Shown here in pieces: positions 4,451 through 5,019 of a DNA stretch of 5,019 nucleotides. A model generated the notes under the pieces. The model did not search any database. It had not been told where the DNA came from and saw only the letters and a program-made list of their open reading frames with translations. Location of the stretch: the NCBI GenBank assembly GCA_903858075.1, contig CAIOHI010000292.1, positions 1 through 5,019 of the forward strand, given 5' to 3'. Each line of letters opens with the position of its first letter. Positions within the stretch are counted from its first letter, which is position 1. Source of the stretch: an uncultured Actinomycetes bacterium (GTDB lineage: Bacteria; Actinomycetota; Acidimicrobiia; Acidimicrobiales; Ilumatobacteraceae). The position numbers and the translations under genes are program-made.

Positions 4451-5019
4451 GCACCACTGCACTGAACACAGCGCATCGTGCCCTCGGAGCAAAACTGGTT
4501 GAATTCGGTGGCTGGGAAATGCCCATTTCTTATCCGTCTGGAACAATTGCAGAGCATCTCGCGTGTCGGAATTCTGCGGTGGTATTCGATGTATCTCATT
4601 TAGGAACCGTTCGTGTTGAAGGTCCTTCGGCATTGAGTTCATTGCAAAAAGTTTTGTCTAACGACTTACGAAAAATTGCTCCGGGTAGAACGCAATACAC
4701 GCATCTGCTTGACCCAGTTACCGCCGATGTACTGGACGACATCATTGTGTGGTGGGTTGCAGAGAATATTTTTGATGTCATGCCCAACGCGTCTAATACG
4801 GAACGCGTAGTGCAGTACCTCGGTGGCGTTGACACCACCCAAACTCGTTGTGTTATTGCGCTACAGGGTCCACGCGGACGCAGCGTAATGAGATCCCTCT
4901 CGGTAGAAGCAAGCGAAGTGCCGCGCAATCATGTGCGGGTCATCGAGTTGATGGGAACCATTTGCGTTGTCGCTGGCACTGGTTACACCGGCGAAGATGG
5001 TCTAGAAATTGCTGTTCCA
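4447..5019 (+). CDS. gcvT: Glycine cleavage system T protein (aminomethyltransferase), N-terminal 191 residues
   Basis: GcvT takes the methylamine carried on lipoyl-GcvH, releases ammonia and passes the one-carbon unit to tetrahydrofolate. The open frame continues past the window edge; a full protein is about 360 residues. Visible family blocks are AHRALGAKLVEFGGWEMPISY (residues 9-29, split here by the usual G-G-W-E-M-P core), VVFDVSHLG (45-53), LSNDLRKIAPGRTQYTHLL (70-88), the LDD segment at 96-98 that holds the catalytic Asp, and GTGYTGEDGLEI (177-188). No ATG fits; the GTG at 4447 gives an N-terminus of normal length and has only a weak AGAAG (4431-4435) upstream. It starts 14 bp after the ResR-like gene and probably shares its transcript. 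Together with gcvH upstream it implies a glycine cleavage system, with gcvP elsewhere. Confidence 0.93.
   Translation, partial: MRTTALNTAHRALGAKLVEFGGWEMPISYPSGTIAEHLACRNSAVVFDVSHLGTVRVEGPSALSSLQKVLSNDLRKIAPGRTQYTHLLDPVTADVLDDIIVWWVAENIFDVMPNASNTERVVQYLGGVDTTQTRCVIALQGPRGRSVMRSLSVEASEVPRNHVRVIELMGTICVVAGTGYTGEDGLEIAVP

Noticed and set aside
4226..4928. Long open frames on the minus strand opposite the ResR-like gene and gcvT.
   Set aside because: They have no recognisable domains and lie opposite two genes with clear family motifs; they are by-products of the codon pattern.
1..5019. CRISPR array, tRNA/rRNA, insertion sequence, phage or defence genes.
   Set aside because: No regularly spaced direct repeats, no RNA gene signatures, no transposase or integrase motifs, and every gene belongs to a housekeeping or regulatory family with conserved order.

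Overview
The window is a compact bacterial chromosome segment that I read as actinobacterial. Seven complete genes and two cut by the window edges cover nearly all of it, and the largest non-coding gap is about 40 bp. The strongest taxonomic clue is gene order. A CDP-alcohol phosphatidyltransferase, gcvH, a GarA/OdhI-type FHA protein, an FtsR-type MerR regulator, a DUF151 'bifunctional nuclease' protein and a ResR-type MerR regulator follow one another as in the Mycobacterium tuberculosis Rv1822-Rv1830 region (pgsA2, gcvH, garA, Rv1828, Rv1829, Rv1830), without the genes that separate pgsA2 from gcvH there. Base composition looks close to 50% GC by eye, low for a classical actinomycete. With the compactness, this suggests an aquatic lineage such as Acidimicrobiia, but that placement is inference.

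Layout. The minus strand (1-993) carries a short-chain dehydrogenase/reductase whose stop codon overlaps the start of a HIT-family protein, which runs off the left edge. A 31-bp divergent gap (994-1024) separates this pair from the plus-strand block. That block runs: phosphatidyltransferase (1025-1618), gcvH (1615-2001), zinc-ribbon/FHA protein (2004-2495), FtsR-like regulator (2488-3399), DUF151 protein (3433-3930), ResR-like regulator (3971-4432) and the first half of gcvT (4447 to the edge). The first four genes overlap or sit 2 bp apart and look like one translationally coupled unit. The DUF151 gene and the second MerR gene each follow a TANNNT hexamer placed as expected for a leaderless transcript.

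How the genes may work together. GcvH (lipoyl carrier) and GcvT (aminomethyltransferase) are two parts of the glycine cleavage system. The FHA protein belongs to the family that controls 2-oxoglutarate and glutamate metabolism in mycobacteria and corynebacteria. The two MerR proteins resemble regulators tied to cell division and growth recovery in those bacteria, and the phosphatidyltransferase makes membrane lipid. The block therefore joins one-carbon/nitrogen metabolism, membrane synthesis and growth control. I found no mobile element, CRISPR array, RNA gene or clearly foreign segment. The points most worth checking are the FHA protein's zinc ribbon and its Asp-Asp where GarA has its phosphorylated Thr-Thr, a dyad upstream of the second MerR gene with a near-identical half copy at the gcvT start, and the face-to-face leaderless promoters in the divergent gap.
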